From contig JAIDTT010000081.1 of assembly GCA_029060545.1 (NCBI GenBank), forward strand, positions 1 through 47,656: a stretch of DNA of 47,656 bases, read 5' to 3'. The position numbers and the translations under genes are program-made. The DNA comes from Paramuribaculum sp. GTDB taxonomy: Bacteria; Bacteroidota; Bacteroidia; Bacteroidales; Muribaculaceae. How positions within the stretch are numbered: position 1 is the first letter of the stretch; each line of letters starts with the position of its first letter. Shown piece after piece: positions 23,320-32,222 of the stretch. A model generated the notes under the pieces. The model was given only the letters and a program-made list of their open reading frames with translations, had not been told where the DNA came from and did no database searches.

Positions 23320-24543
23320 TTAAAATTTGATGTCGAACACAGTGAGTCCGTTGCTCCGATCGGTGTACAGAGAGAATGCGGCTCCGTGGCTACGCAGTAT
23401 ATCCCCCACCAGCATCAGACCCAATCCTCTGTCGGGACGTTTGGTGGAGAAGAACGGCGTGAAAATCTTTGAAGAGACATCATCGGCTATGCCCTCACCG
23501 TTATCAATAATTTTAATCCCGGATTTCCTGATACGCACTACAATTTCGCCCCCGGCTTTATTGCCGATACTTTCGGCAGCATTCTTTACGATATTCACGA
23601 GAGCTCTCTCTATCAGCATGATGTCGATATCAAATATGATCGGGTCGGGATCAGTAACATCAACCTTTATCTTAATATTCTGACCGACAGTGGACTGCAA
23701 CATCGGTGCCATACGATTGATCTCAGCTACGATATCTACTGGAGTCTTGACGGGCGAAGGCAGCTTTACAACTCCGGCATAGCCACCGACGAAATCCACC
23801 AGATTACGGCAACTTTCACGTGTCCCGGTCAGGACTCGCTCCATTGATACATCTCCGCTGTGGATTTCATTGATGCTGTCGAGCACGGATATTACGGATC
23901 CGAGAGTGTTGTTGACCTCATGGCCTATGGTGCGTATAATGGTGTTGAATACCGTGCGCTCGGATTTGATGATGTCGTCGGTGAGTATTTCGATGATAAA
24001 AAATGTGCGTCGGAATCCGGAGTCCATAAACCATAGACGTGAGCATCGGTAGATTTGTGAAGAAGCCAGACGCACCACGCGTGTTTCATCAGCTTTCAAT
24101 GATGCAAGTACTGCAATGAGACCTGGATTCTGAATCTTTCGAAATATCGGATTGGATTGAATTATATTGTCGTCGAAATCGCAGATCGCGATTCCGAGAG
24201 GCGAGACCTCGATTAACTTGCTTAAAAACAATTCCTGTTCCATTAGTTTCAGTCGCTCAGCCTTCATCGTCGCCATCATCTGATTGAATATGTTGATCAC
24301 TTTATCGGCATCGGTTTGCCCTGTTTTTCGCAATCGACTGTTGAAATCCTGACTGCGAAGTAAGTCAAATCCGCTCTTTATGGCCTCAAGCGGTTTCATC
24401 ACAGCCCGAAAAGTTAATGCCAGCATAAGCATTAACGTAGCGCCGATAAGCGTTACCGTCAATATGGAAAAGCTACAGACGGTAGCGATAATCAGTGCGA
24501 TAGTCAATGCTATGGCCGACAAAAAGAATATCCTATAAGTCAT
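23320..24543 (-). CDS. NtrB-like sensor histidine kinase
   Basis: A 407-aa protein with two close N-terminal membrane helices (about 4-22 and 26-45) and almost no periplasmic loop, so it probably senses inside the membrane or cytoplasm. A HAMP-like linker (46-95) and a PAS-like region (about 108-190) follow. The phosphoacceptor is H208 in TIGHEVNNTLGSVISVLD; the ATPase domain has N321 in NIVKNAAES, DNGEGI (347-352), FTPFFSTK (361-368) and RGLGLMLV. It is the last gene of the export operon and overlaps its response regulator by 4 bp (ATGA). It probably tunes the exporter; the signal is unknown. Confidence 0.93.
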   Translation of the reverse strand: MTYRIFFLSAIALTIALIIATVCSFSILTVTLIGATLMLMLALTFRAVMKPLEAIKSGFDLLRSQDFNSRLRKTGQTDADKVINIFNQMMATMKAERLKLMEQELFLSKLIEVSPLGIAICDFDDNIIQSNPIFRKIQNPGLIAVLASLKADETRVVRLASSQIYRCSRLWFMDSGFRRTFFIIEILTDDIIKSERTVFNTIIRTIGHEVNNTLGSVISVLDSINEIHSGDVSMERVLTGTRESCRNLVDFVGGYAGVVKLPSPVKTPVDIVAEINRMAPMLQSTVGQNIKIKVDVTDPDPIIFDIDIMLIERALVNIVKNAAESIGNKAGGEIVVRIRKSGIKIIDNGEGIADDVSSKIFTPFFSTKRPDRGLGLMLVGDILRSHGAAFSLYTDRSNGLTVFDIKF

Positions 24544-25073
24544 AACCCGTATTTTTCAATCCGTCGATAAAGTGCCTGACGCGTGATACCGAGTTTCTGC
24601 GCCGCTACACTCATATTACCTTGGCTCATCTCAATAGCGTGGATGATCGCCTCGCGTTCGATTGATTCGAGCGGTTCGATCTTTTGTGATTCGGCTATCG
24701 ATAGGTCGGCGTCGGAGATCAATTTCCTCATTTTAGAGCGAAGATCATCGTTGTCCCATGGCTTTGTGATAAAGTCGGCAGCTCCATATTTCATCCCTTC
24801 TACAGCCAGTGGTATCGTACCCCAGGCGGTAATTAGAATCACGGGCAGTTCGGGGCGCAATATCTTTATCTTACGGAGTATTTCTATACCCTGAGAGCCG
24901 GTGGAGGATAGGGTGAGATTCATATCGAGCACCACTAATTTGATCTGAGGATTGCGTACACAGTCCAGTGCGTCGCGTTCGGTAGAGGCTTCGATGTATT
25001 CGTAGCCACACCGCTTTGCTACAAGGCCGATGGAGAGGCGTACAGCGCTGTCGTCGTCAATAATCAGAATCAT
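24540..25073 (-). CDS. Response regulator with receiver and Fis-type HTH, no AAA+ domain
   Basis: A 177-aa protein. The receiver domain (1-118) has the acidic pocket DDD (6-8), phosphoacceptor D50 in VVLDMN, T82-type switch region ITAWGT and K104. The C terminus (about 137-177) is a Fis-type helix-turn-helix (MSVAAQKLGITRQALYRRIEKYG), the DNA-binding end of NtrC proteins, but the sigma-54 ATPase domain between them is missing. This layout matches ActR/PrrA-like regulators, which bind DNA without needing sigma-54. It is 54 bp downstream of the TolC-like gene and has its own -7 box 4 nt before the start codon, so it may also be transcribed separately, possibly leaderless. Confidence 0.92.
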   Translation of the reverse strand: MILIIDDDSAVRLSIGLVAKRCGYEYIEASTERDALDCVRNPQIKLVVLDMNLTLSSTGSQGIEILRKIKILRPELPVILITAWGTIPLAVEGMKYGAADFITKPWDNDDLRSKMRKLISDADLSIAESQKIEPLESIEREAIIHAIEMSQGNMSVAAQKLGITRQALYRRIEKYGL

Positions 25074-25077
25074 ATCG

Positions 25078-25085
25078 CAAATTTA
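25078..25085 (-). promoter_or_regulatory. -7 box directly before the response regulator gene
   Basis: TAAATTTG on the minus strand, 4 nt before the ATG; a TTTC 19 nt upstream (25108-25105) is the best -33 element. It predicts a transcript with essentially no leader. Confidence 0.45.
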
Positions 25086-25127
25086 ACGAGTTTTTTGTTT
25101 TGCGGAAATTGCTGTCAGCATTAAAAT

Positions 25128-26603
25128 TTATTCGATGTATCGCGACACATCATTGTCGATAGGAGTATTGGCTTGATAGTCGAATAGTGTTATCGACCTG
25201 ATCTGATACCAGTAATTCCATAGCAGAAACAGTTCATTGATGTAATTGCGCATACTTTCATCTTTTCGTTGCTGCGAATCGTTTAGGTCAAGAGTGGAAA
25301 TCATACCGATCAGGTAAGTCTGTACATTTGTGTCGTAGCGCTGCTTGGCTATTTCATACGCTCGCGTGGCATTTTCCAGTTGGCGACCCTGATTGGAGTA
25401 GCGCTCTACCAATACGTAAAGCTCCTGACGGAAATCTGTAGCCTCCTGGCGCAGGCGGCTTTCGGTCACGCGCAGATTGCTTTCAGCTACCTTTACCTTT
25501 CCTTTTCGTTTGCCCCAGTCGACGATCGGTATTGAGAATCCTACTTCCACGAGCTGATTGCTCCGCAAGCGAGAATACGCCTCACCGATACGATTGTCCG
25601 TACCCGTGTAGCCAACCTGCACGAATAGGTTAACTTGTCGCATGTCGCCTTTGGCTTTGGCTACCTCATATTCTGCTTCGAGTTGCCGGCGACGGATGTT
25701 ATACGCAAATTTATTATTGGCCAAGGCTTCTGACAGTGCGTGATCGTAGCTTATTCTCGCTACCGGAATCGAGGATGGCACTACCGGGTATATCTCTATG
25801 TCTGAATCGATATTCAGATGCGAACGCAAAGCAAACATATTGCTTTTCATGGTAGTTTCGCTCTGGGTATACTGCGATTCGGCATCAAGTACATTGAGCT
25901 CCATCTGCAGCAGATCATTATTGCTTATCCTACCCATAGCTCTTTTCTCTTTCGCTACGGAGTAGAGTTTCCGCGCGTTTTCGAGATTCAGATTGGCTGT
26001 GACAAGATTTTCACGGCTTAAAATCAAGTTGAAAAATAGTCCTATGGTGGTCTGTGCTACATCCTCGGTCGCACTCATGAATGCGACCTTGGCTTCGGAG
26101 TACCTTACCGGTTCGATTTTGCCGCGCCAGCGCAGGGAATTTACTCCGAATATAGGCTGACTGAGCGAGAGGGCTACCGGTATAGTCATGAAGCGATTGC
26201 CCTTATCTGCTCCATACTGGTGCAGAAAGTCGAGGGTCGTAGAGAGGCGTAGCTGGCCTCCGGTAAGGGGAATGTTTTGCGTCACTGATAGTTTTGACTG
26301 GATATCGAGTGAGTGGGAGCGTACGAAGGAATAATTGCCATCGGCATCCATATAAGATGAATAACGGTCGGAATACGAAGGGGCTGTGGCCGTGAGTGCT
26401 ATCTCAGGGAGTCGATCGGCCTGGTACGTTCGCCATTCCCAATATGCGGTACGCAACTCATCTAAAGCCACCGCCGACCCTACGCTGTTTTTTCGAGCCA
26501 TCACTATGGCATCTTCAAGGGTGAGCCTTAACTCTTCCGACCGGCTCACCAATGGCACGGTCAGAAGTATGGCGGTACAGATTATGTATAGTTTGCGGTT
26601 CAT
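25128..26603 (-). CDS. TolC-family outer-membrane efflux protein
   Basis: The called ORF starts at 26828, inside the preceding permease; the Met at 26603 begins a proper signal peptide (MNRKLYIICTAILLTVPLVSRS) and gives the 4-bp ATGA overlap, so the protein is 491 aa. It has the paired OEP repeats of the TolC family: LTLEDAIVMARKNSVG near the start, LSLSQPIFGVNSLRW, LQMELNVLDAESQYTQSE, then the second repeat with VGFSIPIVDWGKRKGKVKVAESNL. It forms the outer-membrane channel of the exporter encoded by the next four upstream genes. Confidence 0.93.
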   Translation of the reverse strand: MNRKLYIICTAILLTVPLVSRSEELRLTLEDAIVMARKNSVGSAVALDELRTAYWEWRTYQADRLPEIALTATAPSYSDRYSSYMDADGNYSFVRSHSLDIQSKLSVTQNIPLTGGQLRLSTTLDFLHQYGADKGNRFMTIPVALSLSQPIFGVNSLRWRGKIEPVRYSEAKVAFMSATEDVAQTTIGLFFNLILSRENLVTANLNLENARKLYSVAKEKRAMGRISNNDLLQMELNVLDAESQYTQSETTMKSNMFALRSHLNIDSDIEIYPVVPSSIPVARISYDHALSEALANNKFAYNIRRRQLEAEYEVAKAKGDMRQVNLFVQVGYTGTDNRIGEAYSRLRSNQLVEVGFSIPIVDWGKRKGKVKVAESNLRVTESRLRQEATDFRQELYVLVERYSNQGRQLENATRAYEIAKQRYDTNVQTYLIGMISTLDLNDSQQRKDESMRNYINELFLLWNYWYQIRSITLFDYQANTPIDNDVSRYIE

Positions 26604-27832
26604 TGATCTTTGAGCGCTTGAGCAGGATCCACATTCATTGCTTTGCGTGCCGGCAGCCATATTCCGGCTATGATAAGTAGCATCATTAAAAGTACGGTGA
26701 TTGCCATAGCCTGATATATGGATGCGCTTTTCAGTGTGATCTCCGTGGGGGATATCATCATATCCGATAGCAATCCATAATGCACCATAAGCAGTTCGAT
26801 CGGTATGGCTATGATCGTGGATATGCAAAGCAGAAGCATACCCTCTCCGATGAATCTCCGGAATATATCGCGACGTGAAGCTCCGTTGACCATTCGGATT
26901 GCAATCTCATCCACTCTCTCCTGAGTGCGGAACCAGAAAGTACCGAGAAATCCAAGGAAGATCACAACGAGCAGAAACGTAGCGCAGATGAGAAAACTGC
27001 GGATAGTAATATTTATGCTCAGATGTGCAATCTCTCTGTAAGAAGCTAATGATTTTATCTCCGGCAGGTATACATTGCCGATGCGCTTATTGGCCGGTGT
27101 AAGCGATTCAAGAAACTCTTTGTCACGGCCGATGACAATCCGTATGATCATCTGCTCGGGCCAGTCATTGGTCGACAGTGGAGCATATATCACACCTCTC
27201 TGCGGCTCATAATCAGCCCGTCGCAGACCGTATGCCTCGGCGGCGATATGGCGCACACAGGAAGAATCCCGGCCTAATATCACATCTTTGCCTATAAACG
27301 GCTCCGGATTGTAAGCATCATTATCGTCATAGTCGCTTTTTGAGATTATCAGATCGCCGCGTTCGATAATTCCCGCCAGTTGGTCGGTGGTAGTACCGTC
27401 GGGTGCTCCCAGTTTGTAAGCCCGTATCACATCGGGGGATAGTTGACGCAGATTGCCGGGATACGTCAACGTATCGTAGGACAATTCCGTACCGTAATAA
27501 TTATAATTGTACGTGATAATATTTCTACCTACGCCGATAACTTCGATATTAGGATTTTCACGTAGATTACTGATGAGCAATTCCAGATCAGTGAAGGGTG
27601 AATGAAGGCTATCGTAAGGCTCGTAGAGTGAAGATTGGCTATCTACAATTTTTATCTTGGTGGCATATAGATCATCCACATCGTAGCCCTTATGCAGAAG
27701 CCTGACATTGAATAAGGACCAGAGCGATGAGAATAAGAACCATAGGATCAGGCTGACGATAGTAAGCTCTAAGGTCATCCATACGTTGCTGCGCCACTCG
27801 TTGCGCATTTGTTGCAATAGATTTCTTTTCAT
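26600..27832 (-). CDS. MacB-type ABC transporter permease (second)
   Basis: A 410-aa protein with one N-terminal helix (about 19-41), a large periplasmic domain (about 45-275) and three C-terminal helices with the FtsX-fold signature ERVDEIAIRMVNGASRRDIFRRFIGEGMLL and the closing GIWLPARKAMNVDPAQALKDQ. It is the second of two adjacent, different permeases, 6 bp after the first, so the transporter is probably a heterodimer. MacB-type exporters work by mechanotransmission, moving substrates from the periplasm to the TolC channel. The substrate is unknown. Confidence 0.92.
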   Translation of the reverse strand: MKRNLLQQMRNEWRSNVWMTLELTIVSLILWFLFSSLWSLFNVRLLHKGYDVDDLYATKIKIVDSQSSLYEPYDSLHSPFTDLELLISNLRENPNIEVIGVGRNIITYNYNYYGTELSYDTLTYPGNLRQLSPDVIRAYKLGAPDGTTTDQLAGIIERGDLIISKSDYDDNDAYNPEPFIGKDVILGRDSSCVRHIAAEAYGLRRADYEPQRGVIYAPLSTNDWPEQMIIRIVIGRDKEFLESLTPANKRIGNVYLPEIKSLASYREIAHLSINITIRSFLICATFLLVVIFLGFLGTFWFRTQERVDEIAIRMVNGASRRDIFRRFIGEGMLLLCISTIIAIPIELLMVHYGLLSDMMISPTEITLKSASIYQAMAITVLLMMLLIIAGIWLPARKAMNVDPAQALKDQ

Positions 27833-27838
27833 TTGTGT

Positions 27839-29107
27839 CTATTTGTTGTTGAGAGCCTCCACCGGATTCAGGCGCGATGCCTGCCAGGCCGGTACGGATG
27901 CACTGAGGATGTTTAGAATGAAGCAGACTACCAGAGATGTGACTATAGTAGACCAACTCAGCAGTGCCGTGAACGACGGGGTGTCACCATGGCCGATGTT
28001 GTCGACGGTTTCATATAATCCGCTATAGAAGGAAGCGAATATGATACCTAATATGACTCCGACGATGCCACCGGCCAATGTCACGATAAAATTTTCTGTG
28101 ATAATGTCGGTGATTATTCTACGGCGAGTGCATCCGAATGCCCTGCGTACACCTATCTCTCTGACTCTGCGACGCAAACGGCTGTGGAGCATACTGCTCA
28201 GATTGATTGCCGGCACGATCATCAATATTACATAAATGATAATACGCATCCGGCGCTCAGGGCCTGTGTCGGGGGTGACGTTGCTGCCACCTACGCCGGA
28301 GGCTATCGTCTCCTGATCGTAAGGTGCTTCATGGTATACCGTCTCCTGTCCTTCGGCCCGGAGTTGTGCATCCAGAATCGCATAGCGGCCCTTAACCTGA
28401 TCCCGCACATATTGAAAGTCGACACCGTCGGCTACCACCATAGCCACTGCGAGTTCGCCTAAATATTCTGTCCAGTGCCTCGGATCGTTGAGCCCGGTAG
28501 GCGTGAATACATCGCTATATGCCGACGTGGCGAGTGTCGATACATCACGGATCACACCTACTACGGTGTATGGATTATTATCGATCACAATATCCTTCCC
28601 GACATACGGTCTGCTATCGAATATTTTTCCGGCCGTGCTTTCCGAAATTACGGCCACCGGCATCATGGCATCTGCTTCCTCCTGAGTGAAGTATCTGCCT
28701 TCCACAAGGGTATAATCAAACACATCAAATATTCCTGCCGATACATTTCGCAGTGTCATATTCACAGCCTCACCTTTTGGGGCACTTACCTCTGCCTTAT
28801 CGGGCCAATAAGTGAAGCATCCCATACGCTCCACTCCGTCGAGACCTTCATAAAGCGTCTTGGCTGAGAAATAAGACATACCGGAGGAGGAATCGCCATA
28901 ATCGTTGAGCATCCTGATATGCAGCCCGACACCTACCAGCAACCGGTCACGGCAACTCTCAGGAGCGAATGGTACAGTTTTCACAACCTGCATCATCACC
29001 ACCACCATTATCAGAAATACCGATATGGCAGTAGCCAGAAATGTCACCCATGCAATCACCGGTTGGTGTCGCAGGTCATAATATATCTGTCGTAGTTTGG
29101 TTCTCAT
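27839..29107 (-). CDS. MacB-type ABC transporter permease (first)
   Basis: A 422-aa protein with one N-terminal helix (about 17-40), a MacB periplasmic core domain (about 45-275; for example VAVISESTAGKIFDSRPYVGKDIVIDNNPYTVVGV, quoted here in parts as PYTVVGVIRDV) and the FtsX membrane domain with RVREIGVRRAFGCTRRRIITDI and a final VPAWQASRLNPVEALNNK. It is paired with the second permease and follows the ATPase by 28 bp. The two differ clearly in sequence, so each probably forms one half of a heterodimer. Confidence 0.92.
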   Translation of the reverse strand: MRTKLRQIYYDLRHQPVIAWVTFLATAISVFLIMVVVMMQVVKTVPFAPESCRDRLLVGVGLHIRMLNDYGDSSSGMSYFSAKTLYEGLDGVERMGCFTYWPDKAEVSAPKGEAVNMTLRNVSAGIFDVFDYTLVEGRYFTQEEADAMMPVAVISESTAGKIFDSRPYVGKDIVIDNNPYTVVGVIRDVSTLATSAYSDVFTPTGLNDPRHWTEYLGELAVAMVVADGVDFQYVRDQVKGRYAILDAQLRAEGQETVYHEAPYDQETIASGVGGSNVTPDTGPERRMRIIIYVILMIVPAINLSSMLHSRLRRRVREIGVRRAFGCTRRRIITDIITENFIVTLAGGIVGVILGIIFASFYSGLYETVDNIGHGDTPSFTALLSWSTIVTSLVVCFILNILSASVPAWQASRLNPVEALNNK

Positions 29108-29135
29108 GATTCGATGTATATGATAGGGTTGGTAA

Positions 29136-29810
29136 CTATGAGATGACTCTGCCGTCGAAGAATCGGATTATACGATCTGTCTCGCGTGCTTGCGCTTCAT
29201 TGTGCGTAACCATTACAATCGTGGAGCCGTCCTCCTTATTCAGTTGATGAAGGAGCCCCATTACTTCGGCTCCCATCCGGCTGTCGAGATTGCCAGTAGG
29301 CTCGTCGGCGAGTATGATCGACGGACTTCCTACTATAGCTCGTGCTATAGCAACGCGCTGACACTGTCCGCCCGAAAGTTGCGAGGGCAGATGGTGCAGT
29401 CGATGTGTCATATTTAGACGTTCCAGTACGGCTTCCACCCGTTCGCGACGAGCGCGTGCGCTCATTCCGCTGCGATAGATCAGGGGCATCTCTACGTTGG
29501 CAGCCACATCCAGCGAGGGGATCAGGTGAAAACTCTGAAACACAAATCCGATGTTGGCATTTCGGAAGTGCGATAGCTCCGTATCCGATTTACCGACAAG
29601 TTCCTCTCCGAGAAGCTCTACCTTTCCGTCGGTGGGCTTGTCAATCAGCCCGATTATGTTGAGTAATGTGGACTTTCCGCAGCCACTTGGGCCCATAATG
29701 CTCAGAAATTCACCTCGCTCTACTTCAATATTTACATTTTCAAGAGCCGTGGTCTCTATCTCTTTTGTCTGATAGACCTTATTGATCTGAGTAAGTTTGA
29801 TTATTGCCAT
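29136..29810 (-). CDS. ABC transporter ATP-binding protein (LolD/MacB type)
   Basis: A 224-aa cytoplasmic ATPase with Walker A GPSGCGKST (about 38-46), Q-loop FVFQSFHLIPSL, signature LSGGQCQRVAIARA, Walker B IILADEPTGNLD and the switch histidine in MVTHN. The length and motifs fit the LolD/MacB group, which drives FtsX-fold permeases. It lies 24 bp downstream of the adaptor and energises the two permeases that follow. Confidence 0.96.
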   Translation of the reverse strand: MAIIKLTQINKVYQTKEIETTALENVNIEVERGEFLSIMGPSGCGKSTLLNIIGLIDKPTDGKVELLGEELVGKSDTELSHFRNANIGFVFQSFHLIPSLDVAANVEMPLIYRSGMSARARRERVEAVLERLNMTHRLHHLPSQLSGGQCQRVAIARAIVGSPSIILADEPTGNLDSRMGAEVMGLLHQLNKEDGSTIVMVTHNEAQARETDRIIRFFDGRVIS

Positions 29811-29834
29811 GATTAATATTATTATGTTGGGTAT

Positions 29835-31082
29835 TTATTTTATTTTCAGACTGCTGTACTTCTCGTATTGCGACATGTCGCCGATAGCCACTTTGTCGCC
29901 CGGGTTAAGCCCCGATATTACCTCTACATACTTACGATTGCCTTCGCCGAGGCGCACCTGCTTGCGTACGAGATGGTTGGGGCTCTCTTCTACATAGAGG
30001 TCGTAAGTCCCCGCTCCCTTATAGTACTGGCCCATAGGTAGGCGGACTACGGAGTCACAAAATCCGTAGGAGATGTATAGTTCGACCCTGGCTCCGGAGC
30101 GTAAGCGGGGATTACGTGGATCGTCGGGATTGACTATAAACTGTACGATGCCTGACTTCGACTGCGGGGTGATGTTAGTCACCATACCTTCCAGTTCTAC
30201 TTTGCCAATCCGTATCAGTACCCGCGCTCCTATCGACATCCGTTCGCTGGAGCCTTCGGCTATCTCGCCTATGATCTTAAATGATGAGAGATTTGACACT
30301 ACGGCCACCTTCTGCCCGGCGGAGATTTGTGAACCAATCTCATTGACGATAAACGTCAGCACACCATCGTGCGGCGCCGTGATTTTGCCTCGCTGTAAGG
30401 TGTTATGCATAATAGTCAGATCTTTGTCGATACTGCTCACTTGGAGTTGTCTCACTTTCTCGGCGGCACTGCAGCGTAGACGTTCGTTTTCTAATTGTTC
30501 GCGCAAACGCGACAACTCCAATTGGGCGGTTTGCAGTGCTGTTTCTGCTAATCTTACACGATCCCCGGTGCCGCTTCCCAGACTATCGAGCCTACGTTCG
30601 TTCATCACATCGATTTTCTTGCCGCTTACTTCCATTTCCTTCACGGCTATCTGCAGCGATAACTCGCTTATGGCGCTTTGTGATTGCAATTGAAGTTGAG
30701 CCAGCTCTTGTTCGCTTACTCGCTTTGAGTCTACCATCTTGTCGTAGTTGGACTGCTCGGATTCCAAATCGAGTTCGAGCAGTGGAGTCCCGGCCTTGAC
30801 ACTATCGCCTGCTATGGCATACACTCCCAGCAGACTTGTGGTGATCGGAGAATTGATGATCTCTTCGTAAGCCGGTACCACACTTCCGGTTGCCGATACT
30901 GTGGTCTCGATATCGCCTACATCTACTGTACCAAGTGTCACGCTTCGTGCATCAATACTTTTTTCGAGCATCATAAGTATGCCCAAAAGCACTGCGGTTG
31001 CGACAACGATCGCTAATCCAATTTTTACAAGTTTGCGTCTCCGACGACTTTGTAAAACTTTCGTATCAATTTTCTTATCCAT
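29835..31082 (-). CDS. MacA/HlyD-type periplasmic adaptor
   Basis: A 415-aa protein with a short cytoplasmic start, one membrane helix (about 20-42) and the adaptor layout: half lipoyl motif (VDVGDIETTVSATGSVVPAYEE), a long coiled-coil hairpin (about 110-215), the second lipoyl half (KITAPHDGVLTFIVNEIGSQISAG), a beta-barrel domain and a membrane-proximal domain ending GLNPGDKVAIGD. It links the permeases to the TolC-like channel. It is the first gene of the exporter operon; an inverted repeat lies 3 bp upstream of its start codon. Confidence 0.93.
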   Translation of the reverse strand: MDKKIDTKVLQSRRRRKLVKIGLAIVVATAVLLGILMMLEKSIDARSVTLGTVDVGDIETTVSATGSVVPAYEEIINSPITTSLLGVYAIAGDSVKAGTPLLELDLESEQSNYDKMVDSKRVSEQELAQLQLQSQSAISELSLQIAVKEMEVSGKKIDVMNERRLDSLGSGTGDRVRLAETALQTAQLELSRLREQLENERLRCSAAEKVRQLQVSSIDKDLTIMHNTLQRGKITAPHDGVLTFIVNEIGSQISAGQKVAVVSNLSSFKIIGEIAEGSSERMSIGARVLIRIGKVELEGMVTNITPQSKSGIVQFIVNPDDPRNPRLRSGARVELYISYGFCDSVVRLPMGQYYKGAGTYDLYVEESPNHLVRKQVRLGEGNRKYVEVISGLNPGDKVAIGDMSQYEKYSSLKIK

Positions 31083-31084
31083 AT

Positions 31085-31106
31085 CCCGAAAGTATAATAT
31101 TTCGGG
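31085..31106. promoter_or_regulatory. Inverted repeat directly upstream of the exporter operon
   Basis: CCCGAAA (31085-31091) and TTTCGGG (31100-31106) form a perfect 7-8-7 palindrome 2-3 bp before the adaptor ATG, with an A/T-rich centre. It may be an operator for the Fis-type response regulator or a hairpin in the leader. No clear -33/-7 pair is visible next to it. Confidence 0.5.
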
Positions 31107-31145
31107 ACGAATGTCAAGTGTTGCTGATTACCAGCGGTTTATGGC

Positions 31146-31685
31146 TTAGCGATTGTCCGTTTTCGTACATCGGACTTCGATTCGGGCAATTTTTCGTAGT
31201 ACTTGTCGGCGTGCGGAGGCCACTCCCGGCGACAGCTCGTTGCGGTCCATCATTTCAATCTCCCACCGTAGCTCTTGCATCAATTCCGAATAGTGTCGAC
31301 ACTGAGCAAATGCCTGTTTCAGGCACAGAGCCCGTATGCCGTAGGGGAGTGTGGAGTTGATTCGTGAAAGACAGAAGTCGAGGTAATCGGTGCGCAGATC
31401 GTCTTTAGCCGTTGGCATTCTGTCAAGAAGAGTGAGAATAAGTCGTTGCTTGCCAATGTGATTAGCAGCCAGTAGATAATCAATCAGATAGTTGCGCCTG
31501 GGGATGAGCCATCGCAGCTCCTCGGAATTGAAATGAGTGAATATCCATAGAGCATTATAGCCTACTCGATCGTCGGGATCATTGATAAGAGCGAATAGAC
31601 TCGCCCTGATGTTGTCATCAGCAGCCATATAGCGCATGTGGTTGATATCCCGCAAGCCGATACGTTTGCCGAGCACTTCTTTCAT
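31146..31685 (-). CDS. HEAT-repeat-like protein of unknown function
   Basis: A 179-aa cytoplasmic protein made of helix pairs: ADDNIRASLFALINDPDDRVGYNALWIF resembles a HEAT repeat, followed by further helices (LIDYLLAANHIGKQRLILTLLDRM, ALCLKQAFAQCRHYSELMQELRWEI). No catalytic motif. It overlaps the PH-like gene upstream by 4 bp (ATGA), so both are co-translated. It lies 63 bp before the exporter operon in the same direction and could be part of the same transcript. A scaffold or interaction role is plausible but unproven. Confidence 0.7.
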   Translation of the reverse strand: MKEVLGKRIGLRDINHMRYMAADDNIRASLFALINDPDDRVGYNALWIFTHFNSEELRWLIPRRNYLIDYLLAANHIGKQRLILTLLDRMPTAKDDLRTDYLDFCLSRINSTLPYGIRALCLKQAFAQCRHYSELMQELRWEIEMMDRNELSPGVASARRQVLRKIARIEVRCTKTDNR

Positions 31686-32146
31686 AAATCTTTGAATTTT
31701 ATGTTGGGGTTGACGGCGCGGAGTTGAGCTACGAATTCCTCCGGTCGCACCGGCGATATAATGAGCGGATCGCGGCTTTTCAATACCGATCGGTCGGTAA
31801 ACGTAATGGCAATCCTATGCTTTAGCGAAGCAGCCGGGCTTGAGAGTATCGATTTGGTTGGCTTTATCTCCGCAATCTTATTGATCGGAAATGCCGTGGA
31901 AATAAAAAATTGGTACACTATCAGTTGGTCGCCATCGATCTTGTAATAGACACTCAGTAAGGTCACTAATATGAAGAGAAAGGATCCGGCACATATTATT
32001 GTAGGCGCGATATAGTCGTCACACATCACCGGCCAGCTGCATAGCAGCAATGTGCCTGTCACAATACACCATGTGAAGGCATCCCATCTGGAACTATATC
32101 TCGTACTGCCGTATTTCTTCATAATCATCTCAATTAGCTTATGCAA
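31682..32146 (-). CDS. Membrane protein with bacterial PH-like domain
   Basis: A 154-aa protein. Two hydrophobic segments (about 25-41 and 47-66) are followed by a beta-rich domain (about 70-150) with the pattern INKIAEIKPTKS, RIAITFTDRSVL, LIISPVRPEEFVAQLRAVNP, as in the small bacterial PH-domain membrane proteins. The start may be the Met at residue 8 (MIMKKYG). Function unknown. It is coupled to the HEAT-like gene and is transcribed away from the small membrane protein at 32223. Confidence 0.65.
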   Translation of the reverse strand: MHKLIEMIMKKYGSTRYSSRWDAFTWCIVTGTLLLCSWPVMCDDYIAPTIICAGSFLFILVTLLSVYYKIDGDQLIVYQFFISTAFPINKIAEIKPTKSILSSPAASLKHRIAITFTDRSVLKSRDPLIISPVRPEEFVAQLRAVNPNIKFKDL

Positions 32147-32200
32147 TGTTAGAGAAAATTATTTGAATCCGCAAATACTTGAGTTATTATTGAAATTGAG

Positions 32201-32208
32201 TATCTTTG
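32201..32208 (+). promoter_or_regulatory. -7 box of the small membrane protein gene
   Basis: TATCTTTG, 14 nt before the ATG at 32223; the -33 element is weak. It supports the short start over the ORF track start at 32052, which would run through the promoter and the divergent gene. Confidence 0.5.
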
Positions 32209-32222
32209 TGTACAGATTAGTT

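Noticed and set aside
25128-26828. N-terminally extended TolC-like protein as called in the ORF track
   Set aside because: The extra 75 residues lie in the permease gene, have no signal peptide and are His-rich out-of-frame translation; the Met at 26603 starts a real signal peptide.
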